This document shows, one piece after another, positions 44,848 to 53,430 of a stretch of 64,000 bases of DNA. The translations under genes and the position numbers were made by a program. This DNA comes from Erwinia billingiae Eb661 (GTDB lineage: Bacteria > Pseudomonadota > Gammaproteobacteria > Enterobacterales > Enterobacteriaceae): the NCBI RefSeq assembly GCF_000196615.1, contig NC_014306.1, positions 4,712,001 to 4,776,000 of the forward strand, in the 5' to 3' direction. The number at the start of each line of letters is the position of its first letter. Within the stretch, counting starts at the first letter, position 1. A model generated the notes under the pieces. That model worked only from the letters and a program-made list of their open reading frames with translations, ran no database searches and had not been told where the DNA came from.

Positions 44848-46971
44848 TCAGAAATCGACAGACGCTTGCAGATACATTACGCGCGGCTCGCCTTCACTCA
44901 CCCGCAGATTACCGCCACTGGACTGGTAATATTCCTTATCAAACAGGTTGTTCATATTCAGCTTCAGCTGCGTATGTTTCCCCACCAGCTGGCTGTCCCA
45001 GGCGATAAAGGCATCCGCCACGGTGTAGTCCGGCATGGTGAAGCTGTTTTCAGGATCGCCGGCACGGCTGCCGACGTAGCGTCCGCCGCCGCCAATACGC
45101 AGTTCGCCCGGCAGCCAGGAGAAGCGCAGGGTGTGGCTCAGATACAGGCTGCCCATATTGGTTGGCGCGTTGACCAGGCGGTTGCCGACGTTATCCGGGT
45201 TAAGGTTGTCCTCAACGATCTCGGTTTTGTCATAGCTGTAGGTCGCCGTCAGGTTCCAGTCTTTCGCCACTTCACCGTTGATTTCAACTTCAGCTCCGGT
45301 CGAGCGGGCTTTCGGGATGTTACGGGTCACGCCGTTAATAAATACCGACATGTCTTTTTCATCAATGCGGTACAGCGCCAGCGTGGCAGAAACCGCCGGC
45401 ACCACCTGCCATTTGGCACCGACTTCATAGGTAGTGCCTTTTTCAGTCGAGGCGACGTTGCCGTCGTCATCGGTTTGCGTCGATGGGGTAAATGACTGGC
45501 TGTAGCTGCCGTAAAGCGACAGATCCGGCAGGATTTTATACACCAGCCCCGCCTGTGGCAGGAAGCTGTCGCCCCGATCGTTCAGCGTGGTGGTGGGGTT
45601 GGTCCAGCCGCTGCTGGCGGTCTGGGTGTAACGCTGGAAACGGCCGCCCAGCACCGCAATCCACTTATCGGTCAGGTGAATGCTGTCTTTGGCAAACACT
45701 GAACGGCTGTAAAGGTTGGTACGTGTATTACTGATCGCGTCGCTGACGGTGCTGCTGCTGACTACCGGCTCTTCACCATATACCGGGTCGTACATATTGA
45801 AGGTTTTGGAAACTTTGCCGCGATAGGAATACGCCTTATAGGTTTCGTCCTGCTCGTAGTCCACACCCAGCATCAGATCGTGCTGCATCCCCCAGATCTC
45901 CGGGCTGCCGCCGATATCCCATGACAGATAGGTGGTCTGATGGTTAAAGCCACGGTTGGCGTCCGCCCGGCGCGAGACAATCCCGGTGGTGGTGTCGATA
46001 GCGGTGGCCCTGACTTCGTTGCTGTCATAGCGGCGCTGCATCCAGCCATAGTTAACGTGGGTCGCCCAGGTGTCATCAAGGTTATAGCCGTAGGTGACGT
46101 TCAGCCGCTTGTTTTTGCCGTAAGCATGGTTGGCGCTGTCGTCCAGCCGTTCGTTATAGGGAATATCGACCGGTTTTTTGTTGATAAAGGCGGTGCCACG
46201 GTCATACGGGATATCGTATTTATTTTCCATGTAGCTGATATTGAACGAGGCTTTTTCGCCAAACCAGCTCAGGGAAGGGGCAATCAGCGTATGTTGATTC
46301 ACGCCAAAGTTGCGCCAGTAATCTTCGCGCTGGCGTTCGGCAATCAACCGGAAGGCAAAACCGTTGCCGAGCGGACCGGTGATATCCACCGTACCGGCAC
46401 CGCCGCCGAAGCTGCTGGATTCGCCGCTGATATGGGTATTCCACTCATACTGCGGCTTTTTGCTGACCAGATTGATCACGCCGCCAGGATTAAGGATGCC
46501 ATACATCAGGGAAGCCGAGCCTTTCAGCACTTCCACACGATCGATGGTCGAATCCATCGACAGGCCCTGATTGCTGCGGATGCCATCGAGGAAAATCGAT
46601 CCGTCCGAGTTGGCGCCAAAACCACGCTTAACGAAGCCATCTTCAATACCCCCGAGCGTATTGCCCTGGGTGACGCCGCTGACAAACTTCATCGCGTCGT
46701 TAACGGTTTTGACCTGGTAATCCTTGATCACCTGCGACGTCACCACGCTGATCGACTGCGGGGTGTCGTTACGCGGTGTGGCGGTGGTGCCGCCAATGGT
46801 GGCGGTATCCTGGCTGTAGCTGCCCACCGCCGTCGCCGTATCGGCATTGACGGTCAGGGTGCTCTCTGCCGCCAGCGCGGCGCCGCTGCCCAGCAGGCTG
46901 ACAAACAGAACTACATGCGATTTTCCATGGAGGCGCGTGAAGGTGGAAACGGAGAAACGTGGCGTTTTCAT
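44848..46971 (-). CDS. TonB-dependent siderophore receptor
   Basis: Outer-membrane receptor of the FhuE/FpvA type, 707 residues. Signal peptide to about 34 (ALA-A), a TonB-box-like ESTLTVNA right after it, a plug domain (TPQSISVVTSQVIKDYQVKTVNDAM, RVEVLKGSASLMYG, NPGGVINLVSKKP), and a 22-strand barrel ending in aromatic ...VMYLQASVDF. There is no N-terminal signalling extension. Expressed from a promoter covered by a Fur box, with a binding-protein gene downstream. The siderophore is unknown; the plug resembles hydroxamate-type receptors. Confidence 0.93.
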   Translation of the reverse strand: MKTPRFSVSTFTRLHGKSHVVLFVSLLGSGAALAAESTLTVNADTATAVGSYSQDTATIGGTTATPRNDTPQSISVVTSQVIKDYQVKTVNDAMKFVSGVTQGNTLGGIEDGFVKRGFGANSDGSIFLDGIRSNQGLSMDSTIDRVEVLKGSASLMYGILNPGGVINLVSKKPQYEWNTHISGESSSFGGGAGTVDITGPLGNGFAFRLIAERQREDYWRNFGVNQHTLIAPSLSWFGEKASFNISYMENKYDIPYDRGTAFINKKPVDIPYNERLDDSANHAYGKNKRLNVTYGYNLDDTWATHVNYGWMQRRYDSNEVRATAIDTTTGIVSRRADANRGFNHQTTYLSWDIGGSPEIWGMQHDLMLGVDYEQDETYKAYSYRGKVSKTFNMYDPVYGEEPVVSSSTVSDAISNTRTNLYSRSVFAKDSIHLTDKWIAVLGGRFQRYTQTASSGWTNPTTTLNDRGDSFLPQAGLVYKILPDLSLYGSYSQSFTPSTQTDDDGNVASTEKGTTYEVGAKWQVVPAVSATLALYRIDEKDMSVFINGVTRNIPKARSTGAEVEINGEVAKDWNLTATYSYDKTEIVEDNLNPDNVGNRLVNAPTNMGSLYLSHTLRFSWLPGELRIGGGGRYVGSRAGDPENSFTMPDYTVADAFIAWDSQLVGKHTQLKLNMNNLFDKEYYQSSGGNLRVSEGEPRVMYLQASVDF

Positions 46972-47007
46972 AAAGTGAGTGCGATGTCGTTAGTGTTTTT
47001 GTGCGCG

Positions 47008-47038
47008 AATGATAATAACTTTCATTTCTATTATCAAT
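47008..47038 (-). promoter_or_regulatory. Fur box and promoter of the siderophore receptor
   Basis: On the minus strand TTGATA and TATCAT are spaced by 17 bp. The same stretch reads TGATAAT...ATTATCA-like (TGATAAT on both strands), matching overlapping 7-1-7 Fur sites over the whole promoter. It ends about 37 bp before the ATG. Iron-dependent repression is expected. Confidence 0.8.
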
Positions 47039-47068
47039 CTCACTGATAGCCTGCGCCTTTTAGTAAAT

Positions 47069-47092
47069 AAAAAAAGGGCCCGAAGGCCCTTT
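47069..47092 (-). terminator. terminator of the DeoR-type gene
   Basis: AGGGCC-ttcg-GGCCCT stem on the minus strand followed by a T-run, just after the stop of the leftward DeoR-type gene and before the receptor promoter. Confidence 0.85.
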
Positions 47093-47112
47093 CTACATCG
47101 TGCAACACGCCG

Positions 47113-47874
47113 TTAGCTGGCCAGCGTGATCTCGATTTCTAGCGCCGCCATTTCCTGCCGGGCGGAGTCCGGCAGATAGGGATCGGTAATAACCGCGTCA
47201 AAGCGGGCCAGCGGCAGCGCGAGGAAGGTGGCGATCTTGTTGTATTTTGAGCTGTCAGCCAGCAGCACCCGTTTGCGGCTCACTTCACTTACCGCCCGCT
47301 TTACGGTGATCTTCTCCGCATCGGGAGTGAAGATGCCGCGCATTCCCCAGCAGGACGCGGAGATAAAGGCGATATCAATCGACAGTCCCTGCAACGCCAG
47401 CGCCGCCGCATCGCCGACGCAGGAACGGTTATCGCGACAGAGCGTGCCGCCGGTGTGGATCATCCGGCACTGGCTGTTGTCGATAAAGAAGTTGGCAATC
47501 ACAAAGTCATTGGTGACGATGGTTAAATCGTCCCGCATACCCAGCTCACGGGCCAGCGCCAGCGTGGTGGTGCCGGCATCCAGATAGATGCAGCTGTTGC
47601 GGGGAATATGCCGGGCCGCCGCTTCGCCAATCGCCTGCTTCTCCTGGCTGAACATGCTGGTTTTATCCAGATGTGACGGCTCGCTGGCCAGTCGCTCGGT
47701 AGAGCGTACGCCGCCTGACACCAGCATGACCGCGCCCTGCTCTTCCAGCTTCTGCAGATCCCGCCGGATGGTCATATGTGACACCGCCAGCCGATCGGTC
47801 AGTTCAGCAATGCTCACCACGCCCTTTTCCTGCACCAGCGCTAAAATTTGTTGATGTCTTTCGACCGGGATCAT
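47113..47874 (-). CDS. DeoR-family regulator of tetronate use (YgbI-like)
   Basis: 253-residue DeoR-family regulator: N-terminal helix-turn-helix (RHQQILALVQEKGVVSIAELTDRLAVSHMTIRRDL at 5-40, shown here by its ends) and a DeoRC effector domain with the sugar-phosphate binding segments YLDAGTTTLALA and LLADSSKYNK. AAGGAGAG precedes the ATG. Divergent from the ltnD-otnK-otnC-otnI operon, the place of YgbI in E. coli, so control of tetronate catabolism is inferred. Confidence 0.87.
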   Translation of the reverse strand: MIPVERHQQILALVQEKGVVSIAELTDRLAVSHMTIRRDLQKLEEQGAVMLVSGGVRSTERLASEPSHLDKTSMFSQEKQAIGEAAARHIPRNSCIYLDAGTTTLALARELGMRDDLTIVTNDFVIANFFIDNSQCRMIHTGGTLCRDNRSCVGDAAALALQGLSIDIAFISASCWGMRGIFTPDAEKITVKRAVSEVSRKRVLLADSSKYNKIATFLALPLARFDAVITDPYLPDSARQEMAALEIEITLAS

Positions 47875-48186
47875 GGTCTCTCCTTGTGAGCGGGTTATCT
47901 GCGGGACAAGTGTAATGGAGCAGAGGCGCGGTCTGCACCCCAATTTTTATCATTTTATCACGCATACGGGTAACTACTCAGGTTTTGATCGACCAGCGTA
48001 AAAGCACATAGCACTGATAATAAAGGGTTTAATGCTTTATAGCGCGATTCACACGCATGTTAAACCTTGTGAAATGCAGGTTAATTACTGTTAATTAATG
48101 TGATGCGCGTCACCAATCCTGGTGATAAAAGCGCCTATACTTCACACAACAAAACAAATTATCACCTAAATTAACACGGAGAGCGT
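47875..48186 (+). promoter_or_regulatory. divergent DeoR-ltnD control region
   Basis: 312 bp without a gene. It holds the ltnD promoter with a CRP site (separate entry); AT-rich stretches near 47940-48060 with repeated TTTAT/TTAAT elements may include the DeoR-type operator, but no clear dyad could be fixed. Confidence 0.5.
48099..48141 (+). promoter_or_regulatory. CRP site and class II promoter of ltnD operon
   Basis: TGTGATGCGCGTCACC (48099-48114) matches the CRP consensus TGTGA-N6-TCACA in nine of ten positions. TATACT at 48136-48141 gives a start near 48148, placing the CRP site centre at about -41.5, the exact position for class II activation. So glucose repression of tetronate use is expected. 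Confidence 0.8.
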
Positions 48187-49101
48187 ATGCCTAACGCATC
48201 ATCAATGTCGGTCTGTGTCGTTGGCCTCGGGTCTATGGGCATGGGTGCGGCGCAATCCTGTATCAAAGCCGGCCTGAACACCTACGGTGTTGACCTGAAT
48301 CCTGCCGCGCTGCAAACGCTGCTGAGCAGCGGAGCCAAAGCGGCCGAAACCCGTGCGGATGGCTTTGCCGAACAGTTAGATGCGGTGCTGTTGTTGGTGG
48401 TCAACGCGCAGCAGGTGAACCAGATCCTGTTTGGTGACAACGGCCTGGCGGCCCATCTGAAGCCCGGTACCGCGGTGATGGTGTCCTCCACCATCTCTTC
48501 TCAGGATGCGCTGCTGATTGAACAGCGTCTGGCGGAGCATCAGCTGATCATGCTGGATGCGCCGGTCTCTGGCGGTGCGGCGAAAGCGGCGCTGGGCGAG
48601 ATGACGGTGATGGCCTCCGGCAGCGATAAGGCCTTTGCGCTGCTGCAACCGGTGCTGGATGCCGTGGCAGGCAAGGTCTACCGCATTGGTCGCGAAATCG
48701 GTCTCGGCTCGACGGTGAAAATCATCCACCAGTTGCTGGCAGGCGTGCATATTGCGGCCGGTGCCGAAGCGATGGCGCTGGCGGCGCGCGCCGGCATTCC
48801 GCTGGATACCATGTATGACGTGGTCACCAACGCGGCGGGTAACTCGTGGATGTTTGAGAACCGTATGCGTCACGTGGTGGACGGTGATTACTCGCCAAAA
48901 TCGGCGGTGGATATCTTCGTCAAAGATTTGGGTCTGGTGGCCGACACCGCCAAAGCGCTGCACTTCCCGCTGCCGCTGGCCTCCACCGCCTTTAACATGT
49001 TCACCTCCGCCAGCAACGCCGGCTATGGCCGTGAAGACGACAGCGCGGTGATCAAAATCTTCAGTGGCATTACCCTGCCAGCGAAAAAGGAGCCGCAATA
49101 A
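48187..49101 (+). CDS. ltnD: L-threonate dehydrogenase LtnD
   Basis: Oxidises L-threonate to 2-oxo-tetronate with NAD+. 304-residue beta-hydroxyacid dehydrogenase: Rossmann loop GLGSMGMGAAQS (near 12-23), substrate motif DAPVSGGAAKAALGEM, and catalytic Lys in GLGSTVKIIHQLL. The gene order with otnK, otnC, otnI is that described for the tetronate pathway (ygbJKLM). ATG overlaps by one base with the next gene (TAATG). Confidence 0.93.
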   Translation: MPNASSMSVCVVGLGSMGMGAAQSCIKAGLNTYGVDLNPAALQTLLSSGAKAAETRADGFAEQLDAVLLLVVNAQQVNQILFGDNGLAAHLKPGTAVMVSSTISSQDALLIEQRLAEHQLIMLDAPVSGGAAKAALGEMTVMASGSDKAFALLQPVLDAVAGKVYRIGREIGLGSTVKIIHQLLAGVHIAAGAEAMALAARAGIPLDTMYDVVTNAAGNSWMFENRMRHVVDGDYSPKSAVDIFVKDLGLVADTAKALHFPLPLASTAFNMFTSASNAGYGREDDSAVIKIFSGITLPAKKEPQ

Positions 49102-50363
49102 TGCGCCTGGGCGTGATAGCAGATGACTTCACCGGTGCCACCGATATCGCCAGCTTCCTGGTGCAGAACGGCATGGCGACGGTACAGGTAAATGGCGTGC
49201 CGGCCGAGCCGCTGGCATTGGAGGCTGAGGCGATTGTTGTCAGCCTGAAATCCCGCTCCTGCGCTCCTGAGAAGGCGGTTGCCGACTCGTTGCAGGCGCT
49301 GGCATGGCTACAGCAACAGGGCTGCGAGCGCTTCTACTTTAAATACTGCTCGACCTTCGACAGCACCGCCAAAGGCAACATCGGTCCGGTTACCGACGCG
49401 CTGCTGGCCGCGCTGGGCGAAACCCAGACCATCATCTCCCCGTCACTGCCGGTCAATGGCCGCACGGTGTATCAGGGACATCTGTTTGTGATGGATCAGC
49501 TGCTGTCCGATTCCGGTATGCGCCACCATCCGGTGACGCCGATGACCGACAGCAACCTGCTGCGTCTGATGGAAGCCCAGAGTGAAGGCAAAGCCGGACT
49601 GATTAACAGCCAGACGCTGGATCGGGGTGCCGACGCCGTCCGTCATGCGCTGGCTGAACTGAAACAACAGGACGTGCGTTATGTGGTGCTGGATGCGCTG
49701 AACGAACAGCATCTGCTGACCCAGGGCGAAGCGCTGCGGGAAATGACGCTGGTGACCGGCGGTTCCGGCCTGGCGATCGGGCTGGCCCGTCAGTGGGCAA
49801 GCAGCGCCCATAACAGCGCGCAGGCGCAGGCCGCCGGCACGCCGCAGGGCGAGCGCGCGGTGGTGCTGTCCGGCTCCTGCTCTAACATGACAAATCGTCA
49901 GGTGGCGCGTTACCGCGATCAGGCGGCGTCTCTGGCGGTTGACGTTGAACGGGCGCTGGCACAGCGTGACGCCTATGCGATCGAACTCTGTGACTGGGTC
50001 GCTGAGCACAGCGGCGAAAGCCTGGCACCGCTGCTGTTCGCCACCTCTGAACCGGACACCCTGAAGCGTATTCAGCAACAGTATGGTGCCGAGAAAAGCA
50101 GTGAAGCGGTCGAGCAGCTGTTTGCCGCCGTGGTGCGTGAACTGCAACAGCGTGGCTGGCAGCGCTTTATCGTCGCCGGCGGTGAAACCTCCGGCGTGGT
50201 CGCGCAGACGCTGAATATCGATGCGTTCCATATCGGCCCGGTGATCTCGCCCGGCGTGCCGTGGGTCAAAGCCGTTTCCCAGCCGATCTCGCTGGCATTG
50301 AAATCCGGCAACTTTGGCGATGAAAACTTCTTCGCACGCGCTCAACAGGAGTTCTCGCTATGA
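49101..50363 (+). CDS. otnK: 3-oxo-tetronate kinase OtnK
   Basis: Phosphorylates 3-oxo-tetronate at C4. DUF1537-type kinase of 420 residues with the N-terminal RLGVIADDFTGATDIASFL (ADDFTGA motif) and the C-terminal nucleotide-binding region VAGGETSGVV with GPVISPGVPW. In the operon it overlaps ltnD by 1 bp and otnC by 4 bp, indicating coupled translation. Confidence 0.93.
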   Translation: MRLGVIADDFTGATDIASFLVQNGMATVQVNGVPAEPLALEAEAIVVSLKSRSCAPEKAVADSLQALAWLQQQGCERFYFKYCSTFDSTAKGNIGPVTDALLAALGETQTIISPSLPVNGRTVYQGHLFVMDQLLSDSGMRHHPVTPMTDSNLLRLMEAQSEGKAGLINSQTLDRGADAVRHALAELKQQDVRYVVLDALNEQHLLTQGEALREMTLVTGGSGLAIGLARQWASSAHNSAQAQAAGTPQGERAVVLSGSCSNMTNRQVARYRDQAASLAVDVERALAQRDAYAIELCDWVAEHSGESLAPLLFATSEPDTLKRIQQQYGAEKSSEAVEQLFAAVVRELQQRGWQRFIVAGGETSGVVAQTLNIDAFHIGPVISPGVPWVKAVSQPISLALKSGNFGDENFFARAQQEFSL

Positions 50364-50983
50364 CTGAACAACAAGCACGGGAAGAGATGGTCCGGCTGGG
50401 CGCGTCCTTCTTCCAGCGCGGTTATGCCACCGGTTCGGCGGGCAACCTCTCGATGCTGCTCGAAGACGGTACGCTGCTGGCCACACCCACCGGCTCCTGC
50501 CTCGGTGAGCTGGTCGCCGACCGGCTGTCGAAAGTGACGCTGGAAGGGGAATGGATTGGCGGGGATAAGCCCTCGAAAGAGGTCAGCTTCCACCGCGCCA
50601 TCTATCTGAACAACCCGGCCTGCGGGGCAATCGTCCATCTGCACTGCCTGTATCTGACCGCCCTTTCCTGCCTGGAAGGCCTGGATCCGCAGAACTGCAT
50701 CCGCCCGTTTACTCCGTATGTGGTGATGCGCGTCGGCGATGTGCCGGTAGTGCCCTATTACCGTCCGGGCGATGCGCGGCTGGGTGAAGACCTGGCGAAG
50801 CTGGCGCCGCATTACAAAGCTTTCCTGCTGGCCAATCATGGCCCGGTGGTGGTAGGCAAAACCCTGCGTGAAGCGGCGGACAACACCGAAGAGCTGGAAG
50901 AGACCGCCCGCCTGATCTTCACCCTGGGCGACCGCCCGATTCGTTATCTGAACGATGACGAAGTGGCTGAATTACGGAGCTAA
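50360..50983 (+). CDS. otnC: 3-oxo-tetronate 4-phosphate decarboxylase OtnC
   Basis: Class II aldolase-like enzyme of 207 residues converting 3-oxo-tetronate 4-phosphate to dihydroxyacetone phosphate and CO2. Features: [26 protein letters not shown], zinc ligands in [14 protein letters not shown] and ANHGPVVVG. The fit of gene order and length with the family is complete. ATGA overlap with otnK. Confidence 0.93.
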   Translation: MTEQQAREEMVRLGASFFQRGYATGSAGNLSMLLEDGTLLATPTGSCLGELVADRLSKVTLEGEWIGGDKPSKEVSFHRAIYLNNPACGAIVHLHCLYLTALSCLEGLDPQNCIRPFTPYVVMRVGDVPVVPYYRPGDARLGEDLAKLAPHYKAFLLANHGPVVVGKTLREAADNTEELEETARLIFTLGDRPIRYLNDDEVAELRS

Positions 50984-50985
50984 AC

Positions 50986-51762
50986 ATGCCTAAGTTTGCT
51001 GCCAACCTCTCAACCATGTTTACCGAACTGCCGTTTATGGCGCGCTTTGACGCGGCAGCGGCAGCGGGATTCCGTGGCGTGGAGTTTCTGTTCCCTTACG
51101 ACTATGCCGCCAGCGAGTTAAAGCAGGCGCTGGAACGTAACGATCTGGCGCTGGTGTTGTTTAACACCGGGCCTGGCGATGTGGCCGCCGGCGAATGGGG
51201 GGTCTGTGCCATTCCCGGCCGTGAAGAAGCCGCCCGTCGCGATATCGATATGGCGCTGGAATACGCGCTGGCACTCGGTTGCCCGCAGGTGCATATCATG
51301 GCCTCCACCGTGCCGGAAGGCGCAGATCGTGAAGCTTACAGCCAGACCTTTATCAGCAACCTGCGTTACGCCGCCGACCGTTTCGCGCCGCACGGCATCC
51401 GCATTTTGCTGGAAGCGTTAAACCCGAAAACCAAGCCGGGCTATCTCTATTCCAGCCAGTACCAGACGCTGGAGATGGTTAAACGCATTGACCGGCCGGG
51501 CGTGTTTACCCAGCTCGATCTGTTCCATGCCCAGCTGGTCGACGGCAACCTGAGCCATCTGATCACCGCCTTTAGCGGCCAGTATCAACACATCCAGATT
51601 GCTTCCGCACCGGATCGCCATGAACCGGACGCAGGCGAAATCAACTACCCGTGGATCTTCGATTTAATCGATCGCAGCGGCTATCAGGGCTGGATCGGTT
51701 GCGAGTACTTCCCGCGCGGCGTCACCACCGACGGGTTGGGCTGGTTCGACGCCTATAAATAG
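50986..51762 (+). CDS. otnI: 2-oxo-tetronate isomerase OtnI
   Basis: Interconverts 2-oxo- and 3-oxo-tetronate. Hydroxypyruvate-isomerase-like TIM barrel of 258 residues, starting [21 protein letters not shown], with metal-site segments [39 protein letters not shown] and IGCEYFPRG. Begins 2 bp after otnC. Last enzyme gene of the operon before a hairpin and the permease. Confidence 0.93.
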   Translation: MPKFAANLSTMFTELPFMARFDAAAAAGFRGVEFLFPYDYAASELKQALERNDLALVLFNTGPGDVAAGEWGVCAIPGREEAARRDIDMALEYALALGCPQVHIMASTVPEGADREAYSQTFISNLRYAADRFAPHGIRILLEALNPKTKPGYLYSSQYQTLEMVKRIDRPGVFTQLDLFHAQLVDGNLSHLITAFSGQYQHIQIASAPDRHEPDAGEINYPWIFDLIDRSGYQGWIGCEYFPRGVTTDGLGWFDAYK

Positions 51763-51780
51763 TTAACGACGTACCGAGTA

Positions 51781-51807
51781 AACGCTGCGCGCCTTTAGCG
51801 CAGCGTT
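51781..51807 (+). other. intercistronic hairpin otnI-permease
   Basis: AACGCTGCGC-gcctttA-GCGCAGCGTT, ten perfect pairs, followed by GGCTTTCTG. Between otnI and the permease gene; likely a partial terminator setting a lower permease level. Confidence 0.55.
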
Positions 51808-51905
51808 GGCTTTCTGTTGCCTGAATCAGGCCAGAGCCAGGGATGACCTACCCATACCATGTTGAAAAGCATGATAAAATTATAAAATCCTACGAGGCTG
51901 AAATA

Positions 51906-53261
51906 ATGTCCACCGCCCTGTTATTGACTATCGCCGTCGCCAGCGTGCTGATTTTGCTGCTGATGGTGATCAAACTGAAAATCCATCCGTTCGTCGCCCT
52001 GTTGGTGGTCAGCCTGTTAGTGGCGATCGCCACCGGCATCCCGGCGGACAACATTATGAAGGTGATCGTTGCCGGGATGGGCGGCCTGCTGGGGTCGATT
52101 ACCATCATCATCGTGCTGGGCGCGATGCTCGGGGCGATTATTGAATCCTCCGGCGGCGCGGAGTCGCTGGCGCAGCGCTTCACCCATGCGCTGGGCATCA
52201 AACGCACCGTCGCCGCGCTGACCATGGCCGCCTTTATTCTCGGCATCCCGGTGTTCTTTGAAGTCGGCTTTATTATTGTTATCCCGCTGATTTACGGCTT
52301 CACCAAGGTCGCGAAGGTCTCACCAATCAAATATGGCCTGCCGATGGCGGGCGTGATGCTGACCGTGCACGTGGCGTTACCGACGCACCCCGGTGCGGCA
52401 GCGGCGGCGGGCCTGTTGGGCACCGACGTGGGCTGGCTGATGCTGCTGGGCATCGCGGTGTCGATCCCGGTTGGCGTGGTGGGTTACTTTGTGGCGAAAG
52501 CGATGAACCGCCGTCAGTATCATCTGTCGCTGGCGGTGCTGGAGCAGCTGCAGCTGGCTAAACCTGAAAGCGCGCCGGGAAAAACCGGGACGCAACCACC
52601 GGGCGCAACGCTGATTGCTTCATTGATCGTGGTGCCTATCGTGCTGATTGTGGTGGGCACGCTGGCGCATACGGCGCTGCCAGAAGGCAACGTTATCCGC
52701 CAGCTGCTGACGTTAATCGGTACGCCGGCGATTGCGCTGCTGATTGCGCTGGCGCTGTCGGCCTGGCTGCTGGCGCTGCGTCGTGGCATCAGCAAAGAGA
52801 AGCTGGGTGAACTGCTGGATCGCGCTATCCCAAGCTCGGCGGGAGTGATCCTCGTCGCCGGTGCGGGCGGTGCTTTTGGTAAAGTGCTGGTCGAGTCCGG
52901 CGTGGGTAAAGCGCTGGCGCTGTCGCTGGAAACCATCCATCTGCCGCTGATCCCCGCCGCCTTTATTCTGTCGCTGGCGCTGCGGGCATCGCAGGGATCG
53001 GCAACCGTGGCGATCCTCACCACCAGCGGACTGCTGACCCAGGCCGTCACCGGCCTGAGCGATATGCAGCTGGTGCTGGTTACGCTGTCAGCCTGCTTTG
53101 GCGGACTGGGCCTGTCCCACGTAAACGACGCCGGTTTCTGGGTGGTCACCCGTTACCTCGGCCTGTCAGTGGCGGACGGCTTGAAAACCTGGACCGTGCT
53201 GACCACGGCGATGGGCGTCACCGGCTTTGTGCTGGTCTGGCTGCTCTCTGCGGTGATTTAA
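51906..53261 (+). CDS. ygbN: GntP-family tetronate permease (YgbN-like)
   Basis: Inner-membrane gluconate:H+ symporter family protein, 451 residues, about 12-14 membrane segments. Conserved family blocks: HPFVALLVVSLLVAIATGIP, MGGLLGSITIIIVLGAMLGAIIESSGGAE, LPTHPGAAAAAGLLG, GAGGAFGKVLVESGVG and GGLGLSHVNDAGFW. As last gene of the tetronate operon it probably imports threonate and erythronate. The ATG with GAGG 9 bases upstream is preferred over upstream codons. Confidence 0.87.
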   Translation: MSTALLLTIAVASVLILLLMVIKLKIHPFVALLVVSLLVAIATGIPADNIMKVIVAGMGGLLGSITIIIVLGAMLGAIIESSGGAESLAQRFTHALGIKRTVAALTMAAFILGIPVFFEVGFIIVIPLIYGFTKVAKVSPIKYGLPMAGVMLTVHVALPTHPGAAAAAGLLGTDVGWLMLLGIAVSIPVGVVGYFVAKAMNRRQYHLSLAVLEQLQLAKPESAPGKTGTQPPGATLIASLIVVPIVLIVVGTLAHTALPEGNVIRQLLTLIGTPAIALLIALALSAWLLALRRGISKEKLGELLDRAIPSSAGVILVAGAGGAFGKVLVESGVGKALALSLETIHLPLIPAAFILSLALRASQGSATVAILTTSGLLTQAVTGLSDMQLVLVTLSACFGGLGLSHVNDAGFWVVTRYLGLSVADGLKTWTVLTTAMGVTGFVLVWLLSAVI

Positions 53262-53269
53262 GGGCTTTA

Positions 53270-53294
53270 TGCGGCAGAGCCCGACTCTGCCGCA
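53270..53294 (+). terminator. hairpin after the tetronate operon
   Basis: TGCGGCAGAG-cccga-CTCTGCCGCA, ten perfect pairs, 8 bases after the permease stop. No T-run follows; probably the operon's 3' end. Confidence 0.5.
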
Positions 53295-53430
53295 CGCTGT
53301 TAATCAAAATTGCGAACGCCCTCTCATATCCCTCGTTAATACGGACTTCCGCCGCCGACATTCCCGGGTAAACTGAAGCACTCCACGGCTTTTTAGTGGC
53401 TCTTCAACGCACGCCTTCATCTGGAATAAC

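Noticed and set aside
45940..47046. 368-codon frame on the plus strand
   Set aside because: Antisense to the TonB-dependent receptor, and it runs through the receptor's Fur-box promoter; no motif.
47875..48098. DeoR operator in the ltnD upstream region
   Set aside because: AT-rich repeats are present, but no dyad stood out clearly enough to call a site.
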